This document shows, one piece after another, positions 51,803 through 64,000 of a stretch of 64,000 nt of DNA. The stretch's first letter is position 1, and each line of letters starts with the position of its first letter. The position numbers and the translations under genes were made by a program. The stretch is from assembly GCA_013397935.1 (NCBI GenBank), contig VZRN01000631.1:1276058-1340057 (forward strand). The letters are read 5' to 3'. The DNA comes from Dasyornis broadbenti (taxonomy: Eukaryota; Chordata; Aves; Passeriformes; Dasyornithidae). The notes beneath the pieces are model-generated. The model was not told where the DNA came from, searched no databases, and saw only the letters and a list, made by a program, of their open reading frames with translations.

Positions 51803-52235
51803 TGGAATCAGAGAATGGTTTGGGTTAGGAGGCAGCTTAAAGCTTATCTGGGTCCAAGCCCCCTGCTATGGGCAGGGTCACCTTCCACTATCCCAGGTTG
51901 CTCAAAGCCCCATCCAGCCTGGCCTTAAACACTTCCAGGGATGGGGCATCCACAGCTTCTCTGGGCAACCTGTGCCAGGCCTCACCACTGTGACAGCAAA
52001 GAATTTCTTGCTAATAGCTAACCTAAAGCTGCCCTCTGACAGCTGAAGCCTTTTCCTCTTGGCCTGTCGTTCCATGCCCCTGGCCAAAGTCCCTCTCCAC
52101 CTCCATTATAGATCTTCTAGATACTGGAAGGAGCTCTAAGCCTTTCCTTCTCCTGACTGAACAAATCCAGCTCTCACAGCCTGTCTCAATGGGAGGGTTG
52201 CTCCTACCGTCTCATCATCTTTGCGGCCCATGTGA
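51803..52235 (-). mobile_element. CR1 LINE 3' fragment, the longest copy in the window
   Basis: Reverse complement of a CR1 3' end: tggaatcagagaatgg, tgggcagggtcacc, ccaggttgctcaaagcccc, aacacttccagggatgggg, catccacagcttctctgggc, caaagaatttcttgctaata, and on through ttcctcttggcctgtcg to the region encoding the last part of reverse transcriptase. About 430 bp; 5'-truncated and too diverged to be active. Confidence 0.92.
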
Positions 52236-55200
52236 TTCTCTAATCATGGGGATTGTGTTCTCTTTGAAAGCCCCATTCCTGTTATAGGAATTGGGAATTC
52301 TCTCGTTTAGTCACTCATTTATTTTCAAGAAAACAGATGTTAAAATCTACTAGGACATTTTAAGTCTCCTACTTCTTGCTTCATTCAATTTTTTTTTAAT
52401 CTAATGTAGAGTATCTACTGGTGTTTCAACTAAGGGACTACATTCTTGCATTCCAACAGAGGAGTGCTACAGATATGGAATAACCAAGGTAACTGCACTC
52501 TTTGCTCGGCTTTTGAACTTGCTTTATGGACAAACTCCCAAGAAAGCAGTTTCACTGAGTTCTCCTCATTAGGAGAACTGTCTAACTGGGGGAAAACCAA
52601 CATCTGATGGGCTTGACCTCAGTTTCCTAAAGCCAAATTCTTTAAAATGTGTCAGGTTTGCATGTAAACTTTGACAGAAATGTTCAAGTTCGAATGTTGT
52701 GAGATGATCAGTCAGCAACATTATCCAAAACCTGTCTGGCATATAAATGGCTCCTGAAACACTGGATTAGGACTCCAGACTCCTTGGCTTTCTCTTTTCC
52801 CCAGGTCACACTCTATAATGCTCCTATCAGTTTCACTGCCCTGTCAGGGGGGCAGATTCTCGCATCCATTGAAGAAGAGGCAGAGGAATGGGAGACCTCT
52901 TCTGAACAAGGATCCAGCCCTAGCAGTGGGTAAAGGTTTTGATCAGAGTTTGAGGTTTGTTCTGCTGGCCCTAGGCAAGATAGGATTGTTATTCAACTTC
53001 TACTTGGAAGCATGGAACTCTAACTGTATTGCTGAGTTATCAGTATTTGCATCTGTTTGAATGTGTTTGTGTGGTGACAAACTTGGAGCTCCAATGGGGA
53101 ACTGTATTTCAGGCTTTGCCTTGGGCATGACTTGACCTGTGACACAATGCAGTGCCAAGTGCATCCAAGTGGCACAATGGAAACTTGTGAGTTGTTTCTT
53201 ATTGAAAAAAAAAAAAAATTAAAGGTCAGAATAACTCACCTACCCATTAGACATTGTTTCTTGCTGTTGTGTTTTTTCATGCTTCTCAGAGCTGATACAA
53301 CAGCATTGCCCACAGTTATTTTTTGCTTTTTTTTTTTATCCCTAGGGAATGCCAAGATAAATTAGACACATTATAGTGAACTAATCTTGTGGCTTCACTT
53401 TTCTGAGTTCCTGTGCTCTGGGACATGGAATCCAGGCTCCTCGGACAGATGCTGCCTGTGGCAGTCGCTGTTACAGTGATGTGTCTGCTCACAGATGAGC
53501 AGCTATAAATGGCACAAGTTCCTTCTCGTGAGGTTGTGGGGACAGGCTTTTGGATGGGGGAAGTGCCCCCTCCCTTCGAGCTTGGCAGTGGGGAAAGCTG
53601 GTCTGCAGGGAAATCTGCCTTCAGTAGAGATTATTTTCCCCCCTGCCTTGCACTTGTCAATTCGGAGATTGTCTCAGCTTATTTCAAACTCAGTTGTAAG
53701 CCTTTTAAATGAGCATTATACTGATACACCAATAGGATGTTTATATATGATTTTAGCACTATTTATTTAGAGAGATGAAAGTTAAGGCAGACTTTCTCTC
53801 TGCCTAAAATCAAGGCAAAAGATTGTAAGAAAGGCCTGTGGCTCCTTAGAACATGTGCTGTGTCCTGTGGTATGACACCAGTAACATCCCATAAGTGGCA
53901 CAATATGAAATAGCAAATAAAATTGCTCTAGGGCAAAACTCAGCAAAGCCAGTGTGGCACCACCAGCCTCACTGCAGTGACCTCCATGGGACTGGTGCTG
54001 TCCCAGCCTGGGACCAGTTCTTCCTCGTCCTCCTGTCTGTGTGCTTTCCTATCTTTTGCATCTCTTCAGTATCTCGTTGAACTCTCAAGTCTGGGGCTGC
54101 TGTTAAGTTATTCCTCCAAGGAAAGACTGTGTGACAAGCCCAGGATCCAACTGTGAGTGATCTGCAAAGCCTTGGAAGTGCTGGGCTGTCTCCAGCGCAG
54201 GTGAGAATTGCATGTGGCTCCATAAGCAAGTCCCACCTGTCCTGAGCCCTATCACCTCCATACTGTGTGTCTGGAGTATCCAGCACAGCCAGGACACACC
54301 ATGGCATGGTCACCTGTGCATAGGTGAGTTTTAGACACAGAAAATCCCGGTCTTGCCTTTTTTTGGTTTTTGTTACAAAAGTGGGTAGTAGACATGCAGG
54401 TGATACTAACCAGGGCGTAAGAGAATTGAGCTAAATATAGAGAGACTTGAGCATGGCAAGCTCGTAAGAGGGTTCTGTATATGTTTATATTGATTAAACT
54501 ATTAACAAGAATAGCAAATCCTATTACACTAATCATTATTTTGCTTCCCTTCCTTCCCCTCTTTCTTTGTCGTCCCCTGAATGTTTTTCCCTGAATACAA
54601 TTAACACATGAAGGGAAATTTCTTGCCACAGGCTGTCTGAAACACCTCCCAATATCCACTGTGGAGGTGGGCAGTGCCTGCTCTGGCTTCAGTGGAGCTG
54701 TTTCAGTGGTTGACCCCTGCTCAGGAGGGGAAAGGCAGGAGAAAAGTGTCCCCAAAAATAGAGAGACTGCAACTAGGAGAGTGACAATGCTGGAGAGTAT
54801 TTAACTGGAGGGGATGCTCTCTTAGAATCTTTTGACAGGCATGCAGACATCCATAAAGGATAAGATTAGTTATTAACATAATTTAAAATGGTAAAAGGAT
54901 GTATTCATGTAACCAGCTTCCCTCTGCTTCTCCTTCACCACTAACATTTTGGTTCTGTTGGGAAATAATTTTACAGTGTTACCCAGGAAAACTCTGTTCT
55001 ATTTGAAGTCCAATTCTGTGCTTTATTAAAAAGGTTTGAAAAATGGAAGTGTTGCAGCTGAGATTGAGGTGAAAGAACAGGTCTTGGGTGATCAGTTGTT
55101 TTTGCTCCTAGTTGCAGGACACAGGATTTGGTGCTAAAGCTATTTTTCTTTAAGCAGACTTTTATAGCCCAATTACATTTTTATTAAATGGATCAAAGTG

Positions 55201-58200
55201 ATCTATTGAAAAACATGTTGGAATTGCTGGGGTTTCTTTGGTTTTTTTTTTGAAAACTTTCATCAAGACTTGGAATACTTTCAGGAATTTCTGAATCTCT
55301 AATTTTAATGGCAGTATGTTTGGGGAGATGTGTCCAAAAAGATGTTGGCAGAATCTCTTGGCCAGGTTTGTAGGCTTGAAAAGCCAGTTGCTTTAAATTT
55401 TTTGTGTTATATGTTAGTGATGAAACATTCAAGACTATTTAAGAAATTCAAATCCCTCATTCCTACTCAAATTAAAAGTGTGTGGGCATTCAGATCCCTT
55501 AGTCAGCTTCAGCAGTCTATAACTTCGGTGTTAGTTTGATATAACTAATTTGTGTTAAACATACTTTTAAGTGCAGTTATATTATAATTTATCTCATGGT
55601 GGTATTGCCTCACAGTCATAATTTTCTGCTTGCACAGAGTAGTTCCCTCTATCCCAATGGGCTGGAAAGCTTTATAAACAAATGTAGGCTATTCCCAAGT
55701 CCTCAGGCCAGCAAAACTTCCACTGAGGTCTTCAGGAGCTCTGCTCACATAATGTCTCTAATTTCAGGCCATGAACACCACAGTGTATACAAGCAGGCAG
55801 CATCCTTTGCTTGAAGGTCACTTTGGGAGAGAAGCAATAGCCATGCAGCAGCCCACACATTTCCCCTGCCGTAGTTTGGAGGAGAAAATAATGGTTATCA
55901 GGTGAAATTGCACAGGGTTATGTGCACAGAAGGGGATTTTGCACTGAGGGAGTTGACAACACTGGCTCAAAACAGGGTTCTGACTAGAGGAAACATTTCC
56001 TGGGACATTCTGCAGAATATGTGGGTTTGGCATTATTCATATTACTGGTTATTTGCCAAATGTGTAAAGACTAAAACCTCCAGCTTTTAATTCAGGAATT
56101 TTCTGCTTTAGCACATTCTCTCTCAGTGCTTTGATGTTATGGAATTAAAATGTTTGTTTTCAGTCTGGTTTGATATTAAGCTGGTTTAATGTCTTACAGA
56201 AGCTGTTTTGAAAGCTTTCCTCTTCCTCCTGGGATCCAGCTCCCTGGGTGGGTGACATCTCTTATCATCAGTCAAGCAGTTCTGAGTTGTGGCTTTAGAT
56301 AATGCAAACCAAGCCCCAGCATTTTGCTTCCCAGCAGAGTTCTTCCTTTATTTCCTTTTACCTCAGATATTTTTTCCTCTGCGCATTGTAATGTACAACC
56401 CGACATTTCGGTGCCTCAGTGTTCTCTTCCTTACAGATTAGACTTGCAAGGGAGTTGGAGACCTGTGTCATAGTTCTGAAGGTGTTTTCTGTCTTCTTCC
56501 ACAGTTTTTAGTTGTCTTGCAATTGTAGTCACTGCTCATAATCCCCTGCTGCCAGGAGTTTGTCACTTCTGATCCCAGCTATGCTCCTTTTTCTCATTGT
56601 GGGGTGACAGTGTTAATGTGTCGTGCTCCATGGGTTTCTTTTCTGGCTGAAAGACATCAGGAGGGTTTTAGCTCTTCACTGCTGTTCATTCATTTCAACT
56701 GAGTTCATTCCTGCTGCTGTTTGGCTGCGTGTCCTGCCTCATCCCAGCTGCTGCAGCAGCCACTGGTGACACAGGACAGGGGCTAACAGGCTGCATCCAC
56801 CTCTGTGTTCCATGCAGCATCCAGAGCCGGCTTTATGGCGCTGATCCAACACTCAGAAAGGTTAAAGATGCTACCGAGAACCAGACACCTGAAGTGGTGT
56901 TAGATGGAGAGCCAGGGACCCTCTCCTCTTTAGCAAGAGAAGATTAGACTGACTAGTGGGGACACTGGCGGGTCATCTCATGTGCTGTCTGGCTTTTTAT
57001 TTTCTTTTAAAAATATTTTTTCTGTTTTCTCTCCTGTCCTAAAGCCTGGACCAGAGAATCAAAGGGTGATCTGGGTGCTTCCTCTCAAGCAGGGATGTTG
57101 GGAACACCATTTCAGTTACTCTCATAGCCATGTGCTGGAGTAAATGAAATTCAAGAGCCTTCAGAGCCTGCAGCAGTGAGAATGCTGGAACTGGGGAGAA
57201 ATGATCCAGCAATGAACAAGAGACAGGATATTTTGGAGTTTGCCCTTTAAGAGCAAGTATTGTGCGTCTTAAAATCCAGTGAGATGCTGCAGATCAGCTA
57301 ATGCTCTGCCTTGGTGTTGGAGACTGAGCTGGCTGTTCTTTGTTTGCTACTGGTTGGAATGTACTGCTGTGCCCCAGGCTGGGCTCCTTGGGGACACACT
57401 GATGCAGGAAGGCAGAGTCCTTGAGGTGTCAGAGTGCTGCAGGAGGCTGCTCCCAGGCTGCTCTCCCAGCCCTCTCCCAACCACCTGGGTCCCTCTTCCC
57501 TGTCCCAGCAGAGGTAAGAGCTGCTGGTGCAGGAGGTGCTGGTTACCCCTGGCAGGTAACTGAGCTGTGAGCGTGCTGCCTCACCTGTCAGTTTTTGTAC
57601 TTCAGCAGAGGCACAAGCAGCTGTGGGCATCTCTTCAGGAGAGCCAGGACCCAGGTCAGTGGGTGAAAGAGGACTGTGACATAGAGAACTGCAAGTAGAA
57701 AAGTGACAGTGTTTCAACAATGAACTCAATAGCAAAAGACAACATTAGTGTGTCAAAAAAAAAAAAAAGCCCAAAAAACCCCAAGAAATGGCATCTTCAA
57801 CACAGCGTTTATGGGCTGTGGATTCTCAGAGTGAACATCCTGGAAGCACTGCTCCCTGTCCCACTGCTACCACTGCCCTTTGCACCAGGGCTGTGGAACA
57901 GGGGCTGCTCACAGGCTGAGCTCCCTCCACACTGCGTAAATGTGCCCCTCAAATGTGGCCTGAGTCATGGAAGCCAGCAGCAGGAGGTTTAGCAGGGTGA
58001 CCATCAGTGCTGCACCTCCCTATGCTGCCTGTCTGGGATCCAGAGCAGGGGCTTGTGGCAAATAAGGAGAGAGGGGGAGAATCAGGCAGTTGGGAGAGAT
58101 TTCTTGATTGTTTACCCCATCTTTCTGGGATATATTCCACATCTAACACTTACCACTTGGGAAAGGAGGAGATGCCTACCTTGTTCTGCTATTTCTGCAG

Positions 58201-61200
58201 GGTGCTTAGCTGCCTGCTCTTACAATTGTTTTTGTCATTGCTCTTTTACTAGCTTCAATGGCACACCACAGCCAGAGTCATCCCTTCCCTGAAGCCAGAG
58301 TCTGCCTCTGTTGTGGAGGCTCTTACAAGCCCAAAGAACAGCTGCAAACTGTGACAGTCTCACAGACGAGATTTCACATGGAGCTAAAACTAGATCTTAT
58401 TGTTTGTAATTTATAATTGAATAAGTAACAACAAATGAATGTGACATGTAAATAAATAAAGCCATGCTTTAATTAGAGGGTTATTTCTAATCAGGAAGTC
58501 TTCCTTCCGACAAACATCTAGCCCTGACAACACACCTTTTCCACTGAGTGCTAAGGCAGCAGTATTTTCCATGGGAAGAGCAAACCAGGGGAATTTCTGC
58601 CATCTGATAAAGACCCAGTGCTGCCAGTTGCTGAATTGCATTTTGCTGATGGAAGCTGTGGGGTTTTATTTTCCATGTCAGGAGGGAACTCATGTGGTCC
58701 CTGGGACAGTGGGAGCTTTGCAGAGCTGATTCTGCACATGTCCTACCCAGGTACTCTTGTTTAAAAGTCCAGTGAGAGAAAGAAACAGTTTTCCATAATA
58801 TGAACTAAACTTTTAAATCTACATTTTAAGATGTCCATGACCAACCCTGGGGAGGAGTGACCATAAGCAGGGCTTTATTTTTTAAATTTTGGAAACAATA
58901 TTAAGAAGAAAACCCTGTTTTAGCTGCAACATTATAAGCATGCATTATAAAGACATTTTCCCTTTTATCTAGGCCTTGTCAGAGAAAAGCAATATACTCA
59001 GTTGTACCTGACTGCAATAAGCAGTTCCTGCGTGGAGCCTTGAAAGTCTTCTTCCCCTTACAGGAGGTTTTTCTCTCAGGTAACCCGTGTGTGTCTGGTG
59101 CTCCTTCTTCCCATATCAGGATCGATGGCTTCCTCATCTTCCCATAAACACCTGCCAAATTAACAGGGTATGAGCTAAATTAACTCATCCAGCTCATTCT
59201 TTAATTACATGGTGATGTTTCTCCAAACACATAATGGGTACAGATGAAATATTGCCACCTGCAACTCATTTCAATTAAAAACCTGAAGGTAACGAGCTCA
59301 ATAGCAGTGATCCATGCTGGGGAGGAGGGGGCCATAGTGTACAAGACTCACAGCATTAGAAACAGAGCTGGTTGAAAGATAGTTATTCCTCCCTCTGTCC
59401 ACTGAAATATGTTATTACATATTCCACTGGAATTTCAAATCCTTGTTTTTTTAATCAGTTCCTTGAAGTTATTTTTGCAAAAGCTTTGGAAGTGTGTCCA
59501 TCAGTTATATGAAGAGGCCGTCCAGAATAAACAGGAGAAAGCTGTGCTCTATGAACAACCTAATGCACTTCAAAAAGTTGAGCAGCCTGCTGGAAAGTCA
59601 GATTATTTGCAGAAGGTCAAATCAATTTTATGATCAGACAAACGTTAGCAAATTGCTTTTCTCTGAAGCAAAGCAAGTGAAGTATTTTCCAAGAAATAAG
59701 CTTGAGGAAAAATCGAATGGCATTTATTATGAAACTATCACTCAATGAGACCTGTTCTCTTTAAGGCACTTATTATCTTTGTAATGCCAAGCCATTACAT
59801 CCAAATATCACACGGGGGCATATTCAGGTACAAAAGTTTTTTGTTCTATAGAACAAATGGATCAGAACTGGGGCCTTTCTGTCTGTGGTGTAGTGAATAA
59901 CTTTTGAGAGGGGATTTGTATCTGTTTGCATGTGTAACTTCAAAATAGGGTGCTAAAGGGCTCTGACCCATAAAAATGCAGTATCTACTTAGGAGCCATA
60001 TTTCCAGAAAACCTGGTGCCTGCTCTACATTGTCTCCAGACAGTGCATCCGAGGGAGAGGGGACAGGATGGGTGCTGTTGGAGGAGACACTGACTTCCTG
60101 TTTGAGGAAAGAAGTGCCCTGCATGGTCTTGGTTAGAGAGAGCTAGAATAAAGTATGGAGGAAAACACCTCCCTAGTGTCCTACCAAGAGCCCAAGAAAA
60201 GCTCCAGGTGACTTTTCTTCTGGCCAAGAATTGTGCTTCTCAGCACTTTGCCTCTCTGGTTCTCAGAAAACTGAGCTAAGAGTCAAAGTCTCCTTTTACC
60301 TGCTCCCACATTTGAGTTGCAGAGTCAATGCATCGATCTGTTTTGCATCAGTATCCACATGACTGACGCAGACAGACATGATCTGTGCCCTGGAGCTGGT
60401 GGCATGAATAAAAAATCTGCTGGAGAGGTCTAAAGAGAGAGATGCAGAGAGCAAATGGATGACAGGAGCATTCCTCCTGTCACCTCTGTTTCCAGCATCA
60501 TAACATTTGGGGACTTTGCTTCTATTGTATTATTACAGACTTTTTTTTTTAAGGTTGCAATTTATTCTCGTATTTCTGCCTGTATTTTTCTTTTCTGGAC
60601 CTTATACAAATAACACTGGAGTCTGCTGTTCTTGAATGGATGGTAAGAAGGACACGGTCCCTCCCTTTGCGGTTTGATACCTGGTAAATTAGTCAGTGTT
60701 GTACGTATGGTTATGGGAACTGCTCAGGAATTTTACATCAGTGTGTTTATTCATTGGAAAATGTGCTCTCCATAAATTTAAAACAGGATGGAAATACAAG
60801 TCTCTTCTGAGAACTAAAAGCTCTCCCGATTTTGTGCAAGTCTTGAGTAGCAAGAAAAGAGAGAAAATGCATTTTTTATATATTTAATAGGAAACCACAA
60901 AGGTGGCCAAAGGGAAGGAGAGGAAAGCAAATAACTTGAAAGGAGTTTTAGCTTTAGATTGGTGGCATCTCCATTAATTTAATAATGGCCACTTAAAATG
61001 GGAGTGGGGGAAACAAGGCTGTAGTGGAGGACAGGCTGTACTGGACTCTTCCAGTAAAAGAGCACCTCAAATCCAGAATGGGATTAGAAAAATCAAAATC
61101 TTTCTGGGTTATTATATTTTGGCACTGCTCTAAGGTTTAAAAGGACTTCTGTGGTGTGTATGTTGTGTTTCCACCTCGAGGACAAGGCAGAATGGAACCT

Positions 61201-64000
61201 AAAAAACAATGCTGAGACTGATAAGAAAAAGCCTGTGGGAGAAGCAGTCAAGTGTTGTGCCAGTTAGACACATACAGGTGAAAATGTCTGGATTAGCCAC
61301 TGGGAATGGCTCTCTGGTGATAAACATTTTTATGTGAGGAAATATGAATGATATTTATTATTGAAAATAACTATTTGTTGTGCCTCAGTCTGTTGGTTTC
61401 AAAAGTTATATCCGGTAGGCGGTTAGAAATGAAGGCTGCCTGGCAGGGTAATTTCTTATCAGACAGCTCAAAGATTTCAAGGTATTTGACCAAACCAGAG
61501 CAGAGGATACTTAAGAATAAATGTAGTTCTAGAAACCAGGGGAAAGCACCTAAGAACAGAAGGAAGGTGCTCCTTATTTTTGACAACACAATCAGAACAA
61601 ATTATTTGACTAATGATAATGAAGCATTAGGTCTAAAATGTTTTCACCACATGCATTTATAATTCAATAGATGTGAAAAACAATCTGATTTTTAACCCTC
61701 AGATGATTGCTGGTCTAAACTTATGCCATTTTTTTGAAGTCAGTATTACTAAGTCAGCCTACCAAGGGGTGAAAATCAGCTCTGTGTTGGGATTTTTAAG
61801 ACTTTAGTGCCACAGGCTGTACCTGCCAGACATTTCCCCTCAGAACCTCCCAGGAACACAGAGGAACAGTGCAGTGCCAAAGCCAAGCTTCAGGGGCTGA
61901 GCTGGGCCGAGTCCTCTGTCCTGCTGCAAGAACTCTGTGCAAGAGTTTGTTCTTGCACCCTTTTTCCTACTGAAAATGCCACTCAGTTCTTCTGTGTTAC
62001 CTTGGAGTTTGCATCATAAGTGTTGGGAAAACAGGTTTAGTTAAATGGGAAATATGAAGAGAGTAGATTTAAAATAAATAAGTTATCTACTCAGAGGTTC
62101 TGTAATCTGTAAAGATAATTTATTTGTAGCAGGGAAGTATTTAATTATCATATACAGAAGTGTTCAATTTTTATGCATATTCAGTTTTACCATATAATTC
62201 AAATTAACTCTCTAAGCATATGTGTTAGAACCATTCAGCAGGTTTCTGACTCCAAATACTGTAATATGGGAAACCAGAGCTGCAAAATTGCTTTTCTCTG
62301 AGCTGCAAATCTTTTGTCTCACTTGGTTCCCTTTCCCTGTTAAAACTGACCTCTAGAAAACTTTTCTGAAGGATTGAGCTGAGGGGTAGCGTTAAAACAT
62401 ACAGGTGCACACACCTTTTCTGTAAAATAACTACATTATTTTGACGAGAGACAGATCGGGAGAGCTCTTTGGGCTTTAATCTTGGTATTTTTCAAAAATA
62501 TTTTCTGGTCAGAAGCTGCTCAGCTCTGGTTCATTAAATGCAACATTTCTAAACTGGTGCAAAGCTAAGCTCTTGTTTGGGATGCTTTTAAATTAGTGTA
62601 AAGGTTATGTTACACCTGTGATTCTTTCCAATGACTTCCAAAATGAGAGATTAGTTTAGCATCATGCATAAGTGATAAATAAATGGCTTCCCACATACTT
62701 TTGGTTTTATTTTACTTTGCATCTCTAATCCTGCCACTGCAGTTGCATGAAAATGTGTTGATCGCTTGTTTCAAGAATGGCATATCATAAATATAGATAT
62801 CTTCCTGGCAATCTCTAAAAATGCTCTTCAGTCTTGTGTGGTTTAATGATTGATGAAGCTTGGAAATCAAACTCTTGTCTAGAGGTTGTTGTAAGATAAA
62901 CTTATGGTATAGGACTAAAATTCACATGAACTAATTGGGGGCAGTGTGAAGAGGGTACTGTTTTAGGATGACAAAAACGGCTTCTGGCAGAATTTCGGAA
63001 CCAGTATAACGTAAGTATCCAACTGCCTGGGCTTTGTTTAGTTTCTTTTTGAGAAATGATCCATTTCTGTTCCTGTCTGCAAACAGAAGATTTGGAAGAA
63101 AGATAAAAGAAGCCATGGCAGCACATGGCTCTTCCACCTCCTTCTGTTTCCATGATGTTGTACTCATGGCTGGTATTAGCGGTGAGCCTGGCAACGTGTT
63201 CTGAATGCATCCAAATGCATCCTTTTAACATAGGGCAGATTTTTAATTATTGCTTGAAGATCTTGGTTTGCAAGCAGTGATCCTCCAGCCACCAACGAGC
63301 AAAAAATCAAAGCTTGGGGATGGAGGTTTTGAACCTGAATGGGCTCTGCCCTCTGGCAAGGAGTGGGGGATGGAGATGGAGAAGAAGTGTTGCTGCAGCT
63401 TTTCTGGATTGTGTAACTCTGCAATCATGAGGTTCTAGGTCTGTGTCCTGGGTGCTCAGCTCTTGGCAGAGCAACTGTCTGTCTAAACAAGACTATTGCA
63501 AAAACAGTTCAAGGAAGTGAAAACTGGCCTCCCATAAAATGTCCAGAGGTAGTGGATGCAGGGCTTCTTTTGGAAATAGAAAAAGAGACATTGGCTCTAG
63601 ATGATGCATAGATTCTTATTTTTAAAAAGAAGCTTTGACTGGGGAACTCCTCTTCATCTTAAAATAAATAACTCCTCCCAGCCTGTAGTTTCAGAACGAG
63701 ATCTATTTCCCCTCTCTGGTTGTTTCATAGCCCTGATGCTGCTGTATCAAAGTGCTTCTCTCATTTTGATAAATCCCCAAGAGAAAGGAAGGCAATATAG
63801 TTGCAAGCCAGTTTTTCAAAGACTTCTGGATAACCCCCATTCAAGGCACAAAAGCATAGCTACAAAAATTATTCATTTCACTCATAAGTCCAAGCATGGT
63901 CATTTACAGCTTGGAAAATGGGCTGATTTATCCAAGGTGGCCTGCAGTTGTTGTAGCTGAGTGAAGTTAAATAATGCAGTACTCTTTAAAATTGCATGAG

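Larger units (their letters stand above)
39061..64000. other. Long gene-poor tract, possibly a first intron
   Basis: About 25 kb without an exon I can defend on either strand. Open frames of 100-167 codons (for example 54252-54755 minus, 57298-57735 minus, 44364-44759 plus) show no known family, and several lack an ATG. Contents recognised: the CR1 copy at 51803-52235, the hairpin at 42222-42263, the alternating tract at 40925-40960, and an A18 run at 45507-45524. Confidence 0.55.

Noticed and set aside
54252..54755. 167-codon minus-strand frame
   Set aside because: Begins at TTG; contains a short hydrophobic stretch but no known family, codon pattern or splice context.

Overview
The window is vertebrate nuclear DNA, most likely from a bird. 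Coding sequence is split into short exons with GT/AG introns, promoters are GC-rich islands, and the only recognisable interspersed repeats are CR1 LINE pieces, the dominant repeat of birds and other sauropsids. No bacterial operon, CRISPR array, rRNA or tRNA was seen.

Layout. (1) Bases 1-535, minus strand: two consecutive exons of a TTLL3/TTLL8-type tubulin glycylase gene, cut by the left edge. (2) About 970-2160: CR1 remnants around an unexplained 92-codon open frame. (3) Bases 2737-18675, minus strand: a complete ANKEF1 gene, ten coding exons that join in perfect phase into 798 codons (ankyrin repeats, one EF-hand, a second ankyrin block, basic C-terminus). Its first exon lies in a CpG island at about 18.4-18.9 kb and adds about 40 residues before the methionine that matches the human start. 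(4) 18.7-25.1 kb: no gene found. (5) 25300-31278, minus strand: the last three exons of a short-chain dehydrogenase closest to BDH1 (D-beta-hydroxybutyrate dehydrogenase), carrying the NNAG motif, the catalytic Ser/Tyr/Lys and a BDH1-like C-terminus. The NAD-binding first part was not found. (6) A second CpG island at about 38.1-39.06 kb, interrupted by a 383-base assembly gap. (7) 39-64 kb: about 25 kb without a recognisable exon, holding one large CR1 copy, a perfect 18-bp hairpin and a 36-nt alternating purine/pyrimidine tract.

How the parts relate. ANKEF1 and the TTLL-type glycylase both belong to cilium/flagellum biology (an axonemal ankyrin protein and a tubulin-modifying enzyme), so their proximity is suggestive. 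The BDH1-like enzyme is metabolically unrelated. From human 20p12 synteny, PAK5 would be expected to the right of ANKEF1 on the plus strand, so the gapped CpG island may be its 5' end or the promoter of the BDH1-like gene; this is inference. Splice-site positions were read by eye from GT/AG sites, phase and homology remembered from human proteins; no alignment was run.
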